NCBI GenBank assembly: GCA_017416465.1
Contig: JAFQCK010000166.1
Location: forward strand, 1-64,000
Source of the DNA: Lachnospiraceae bacterium
GTDB lineage: Bacteria > Bacillota > Clostridia > Lachnospirales > Lachnospiraceae
Direction: 5' to 3'
DNA: 64,000 bases
The notes beneath the pieces were generated by a model. That model made no database searches. It was not told the origin of the DNA and saw only the letters and a program-made list of their open reading frames with translations. The translations under genes and the position numbers were made by a program. Shown here one piece after another: positions 61,734 to 64,000 of the stretch; the first letter of the stretch is position 1, and every line of letters starts with the position of its first letter.

Positions 61734-62651
61734 TTAATATAATTTACCAAAAGTTTTTGTAATTAGTCTCTCCACCTCTTCCCTCGTTGCCAGTTCTTTT
61801 GAAAATGCACTTGCACTTCCTGTAGCAATTCCCATTTTTAATGCATAATCATAATCCTTTTTTTCAAGATATCCTACTATAAATCCTGCAACCATTGAGT
61901 CCCCTGCTCCAACAGTATCAATAACTTTGCCATCCGGTGCTTTACAACTTAAAACTCTTCCATCATCAGTAAATAGTATTGCCCCATCTTTACCTCTTGA
62001 TACTAAAACATTTTTCGCTCCCATATTTATGAGCTCTCTACCATAATGTATAATCTTTTCTTCACTATCCACTGTCACACCAAATATCTCTTCAATCTCA
62101 TGATTATTAGGTTTTATCAAAAATGGTCTGTATTTTAATACATTTACCAAAAGCTTTCCTGTTGCATCCACCACAGTTTTTATATTCTTTCCTTCAAACC
62201 TTTTTAATATATCCATATATATTGAATCGGGTAATGACTTTGGAATACTTCCCGCCAAAACAAGAATATCGTCTTCATTAATTCTATTAAGAATTTTATA
62301 CAAATCATTTAATGCATCAGAAGAAATTAAAGGACCTGTTCCATTAATTTCACTTTCAGTTTCAGTCTTTATCTTTACGTTAATCCTTGAAAATCCATCT
62401 TTCAAATGGATAAATTCTGTATTACAACCAATATGCTTTAATCTCTCTTCAATCTCAATCCCCGTAAATCCCGCAACAAATCCGAGTGCGGTATTTTCCA
62501 CCCCCAGATTGTTAAGGACTATTGAAACATTAATTCCTTTTCCACCAACATTAATCTTTTCAGATTGTGTTCTATTTACTTTTCCCTGATTAAATTCATT
62601 AAGATTCATCACATAATCAAGTGACGGATTAAAAGTTACTGTATATACCAC
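61734..62651 (-). CDS. fruK: 1-phosphofructokinase
   Basis: A 305-residue PfkB-family kinase converting fructose 1-phosphate to fructose 1,6-bisphosphate. N-P-S-L-D-Y and N-V-G-G-K-G-I-N-V-S near the start, K-P-N-x-x-E in the middle and the C-terminal D-T-V-G-A-G-D-S-M-V-A-G with the catalytic aspartate are intact. The GTG at 62651 is used: GGAGGG lies 7 nt upstream, and the codons before it overlap the cre-like site. It is first in the fruK-fruA-HPr-ptsI operon. No DeoR-type repressor precedes it in this window. Confidence 0.95.
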   Translation of the reverse strand: MVYTVTFNPSLDYVMNLNEFNQGKVNRTQSEKINVGGKGINVSIVLNNLGVENTALGFVAGFTGIEIEERLKHIGCNTEFIHLKDGFSRINVKIKTETESEINGTGPLISSDALNDLYKILNRINEDDILVLAGSIPKSLPDSIYMDILKRFEGKNIKTVVDATGKLLVNVLKYRPFLIKPNNHEIEEIFGVTVDSEEKIIHYGRELINMGAKNVLVSRGKDGAILFTDDGRVLSCKAPDGKVIDTVGAGDSMVAGFIVGYLEKKDYDYALKMGIATGSASAFSKELATREEVERLITKTFGKLY

Positions 62652-62666
62652 GTTAAACCCTCCATT

Positions 62667-62680
62667 TGTAACCGTTTCCA
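62667..62680. promoter_or_regulatory. cre-like catabolite-repression site
   Basis: TGTAACCGTTTCCA fits the CcpA-binding consensus TGWAANCGNTNWCA at all fixed positions except one W (13 of 14). It is 16 bp upstream of the fruK start, where a bound repressor would block transcription. A weaker relative (TGTAACCGTTTGGA, two mismatches) occurs on the minus strand at about 59410-59423, near the HPr stop. Confidence 0.7.
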
Positions 62681-62725
62681 GCTTTGAAGATTTCAAAAAA
62701 GTAACAGTTATGAACCATTTTTACA

Positions 62726-64000
62726 TTATTTAATTTTAGCGAGTTTTCTATTTCCGTAAATAATTACAACTGCCATACTGCTTAATAATACAAACAATAT
62801 ATAATTACTTTCATCGCCTGTAACCGGTGCTTTATTTGAATTTTCAGACTCATCTGATTTATCACCACTCTGATTACCATTATTTTGATTGCCGTTATTT
62901 ACATCATTTCCTGCGTTGTTATTATCCTGATTATTATTCTGACCATTATTTTCTAAATCATTCTCATCTTTATTTTCTTTATCAGCCTCTGTTAAAATCT
63001 TAATTCTTCCTTCTCCATAAGGATTTGCATAAATACTGTCAGCTTTAATATGACCGTTAAGGTTATCGCTGATATACATAATAAGTGTTTCGTTATCAAG
63101 TAATACTTCATCTTTTAAAATATTACAGTCCATAAACATTGTAAATCCATCGCCGCCATTCTTTAACATATAGTTATTGGCAGCTAATTTATATGTTTTG
63201 TTAACATCTAATGGCTGTCCTGCAACCTTTACATTCTTTACTCTATATTCGCCTTTAACTCTAACAAATTCATCTCTCTCATTACATTCAACTGTGGATT
63301 CTATTGTTGTATCGATTTCATAAGTTAAACCTGATACCTGAAGAAATCCGCCATTTTCACTTACTCCTACAGATAAAGCACCCATTTCAAGTGCATCTAA
63401 AATCTTTTGTCCACTTGCTTCAATCATACAGATTGAATTTCCAAAAGGATTTACATTAATAATATCTCCATACGAAATATCACCTTTTTTAACATCAACT
63501 CTTACTCCTCCACCATTTGCAAATCCTATATCAGCTCCCATAATTATTCTGTATGCATCAGCACACAAATCTCCAAGATTAGTTTCTTTGCTTCTAACCA
63601 TACGCTCCCCTGTTGCCGGGTCATAAATAACCAAATCAACATCAGTTGTGGCAACAATTTCATTAACCATATCTTCAAATTCTTTTGTAATATTATTAAC
63701 AAATTTTAATGTTTCTTCATCTTCAGTTTCAATCTCTGTTACAAGACCTGTTTCAATGGTTCCATCTTCTTTTATTACAAGCTTACCAAGTGATGCAAGT
63801 TTTGTTCCTGTTGAACAGATTTTAACGTCATTTCCTTCCTTGTCAGAGAAAATATCACCTTCAATTGTACTATGTGAATGTGCATCTAAAAATGCATCAA
63901 GTCCTGTTACATTATTTACAATATCTTCTGATGTCCATGGCTTACATTCTTCTTCAATTCCTGCATGTCCGATTGCTATTACATATTCAGCACCCTCTGC
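62726..64000 (-). CDS. Cell-wall-anchored 5'-nucleotidase/2',3'-cyclic phosphodiesterase (5' part missing)
   Basis: Partial at the right window edge; the frame is open for 424 codons to the stop. The visible part begins in the metallophosphatase domain (I-G-H-A-G-I-E-E-E and D-A-H-S-H-S-T-I-E-G-D) and continues into the 5'-nucleotidase C-terminal domain (N-L-G-D-L-C-A-D-A, G-F-A-N-G-G-G-V-R and N-P-F-G-N). An Asn/Gln-rich linker leads to A-P-V-T-G-D-E, a sortase-type signal, a hydrophobic helix and a basic tail. It would hydrolyse extracellular nucleotides on the cell surface. The remaining N-terminus with its signal peptide lies outside the window. Confidence 0.92.
   Translation of the reverse strand, partial: AEGAEYVIAIGHAGIEEECKPWTSEDIVNNVTGLDAFLDAHSHSTIEGDIFSDKEGNDVKICSTGTKLASLGKLVIKEDGTIETGLVTEIETEDEETLKFVNNITKEFEDMVNEIVATTDVDLVIYDPATGERMVRSKETNLGDLCADAYRIIMGADIGFANGGGVRVDVKKGDISYGDIINVNPFGNSICMIEASGQKILDALEMGALSVGVSENGGFLQVSGLTYEIDTTIESTVECNERDEFVRVKGEYRVKNVKVAGQPLDVNKTYKLAANNYMLKNGGDGFTMFMDCNILKDEVLLDNETLIMYISDNLNGHIKADSIYANPYGEGRIKILTEADKENKDENDLENNGQNNNQDNNNAGNDVNNGNQNNGNQSGDKSDESENSNKAPVTGDESNYILFVLLSSMAVVIIYGNRKLAKIK

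Overview
The window looks like a chromosomal segment of a low-GC Gram-positive gut anaerobe, most likely a Lachnospiraceae (Clostridia). This rests on the very AT-rich sequence, Shine-Dalgarno sites of the GGAGG type, AddAB instead of RecBCD, a bile salt hydrolase closely resembling Lactobacillus-type enzymes, an ECF sigma/anti-sigma pair, an orphan short flagellin and a Gram-positive type PTS. The genus cannot be fixed from sequence alone. No rRNA or tRNA gene was recognised.

Layout. 1-5.5 kb: a two-component system (response regulator, histidine kinase, membrane protein, small membrane protein) flanked by a second copy of the small membrane protein, then an ECF sigma factor with its anti-sigma-like partner. 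5.6-9 kb: a YefM-YoeB type toxin-antitoxin pair with a readable promoter/operator, a PAS-GGDEF diguanylate cyclase and an LD-carboxypeptidase. 9-16.4 kb: the AddA/AddB recombination nuclease. 16.6-22 kb: a MATE transporter, a small HTH islet with direct repeats, a fluoride riboswitch in front of an internally deleted cation/proton antiporter gene, an XRE regulator and a PAP2 phosphatase. 22-43.8 kb is largely housekeeping and accessory metabolism: NUDIX-GNAT, RsmH, a YugP-type protease, an SLC13-type transporter, a YhaN/YhaO-like SbcCD pair, bile salt hydrolase, an Rpn-family nuclease, a CofE-like protein, a chemotaxis-type receptor, a muramoyl amidase, AzlCD, flagellin, CorA, cardiolipin synthase and a radical SAM protein.

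43.8-57.4 kb is a defence and mobile island: a frameshifted HigA-type antitoxin gene, large palindromes, an AlbA/Schlafen-type ATP-binding protein, a NUDIX enzyme, an N-terminally truncated DEAD helicase, a four-gene ABC-three-component (ABC-3C) type cassette, the C-terminal remnant of a large serine recombinase with a locally GC-rich untranslated stretch, a small unknown gene, and a type II restriction-modification locus. That locus has two mutually similar nuclease-like proteins convergent with a cytosine-C5 methyltransferase and an EVE-domain protein. The methyltransferase has its own N-terminal HTH and a palindrome at its promoter.

57.6-62.7 kb is a self-contained fructose PTS operon (fruK, fruA, HPr, enzyme I) with a cre-like site in front of fruK and an HPr lacking Ser46. 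The window ends inside a cell-wall-anchored 5'-nucleotidase-like gene. The most interesting systems are the ABC-3C cassette with a repeated NG-x-NVQA-x-GD motif, the two-subunit-like R-M locus, and the fluoride-riboswitch/decayed-antiporter unit.
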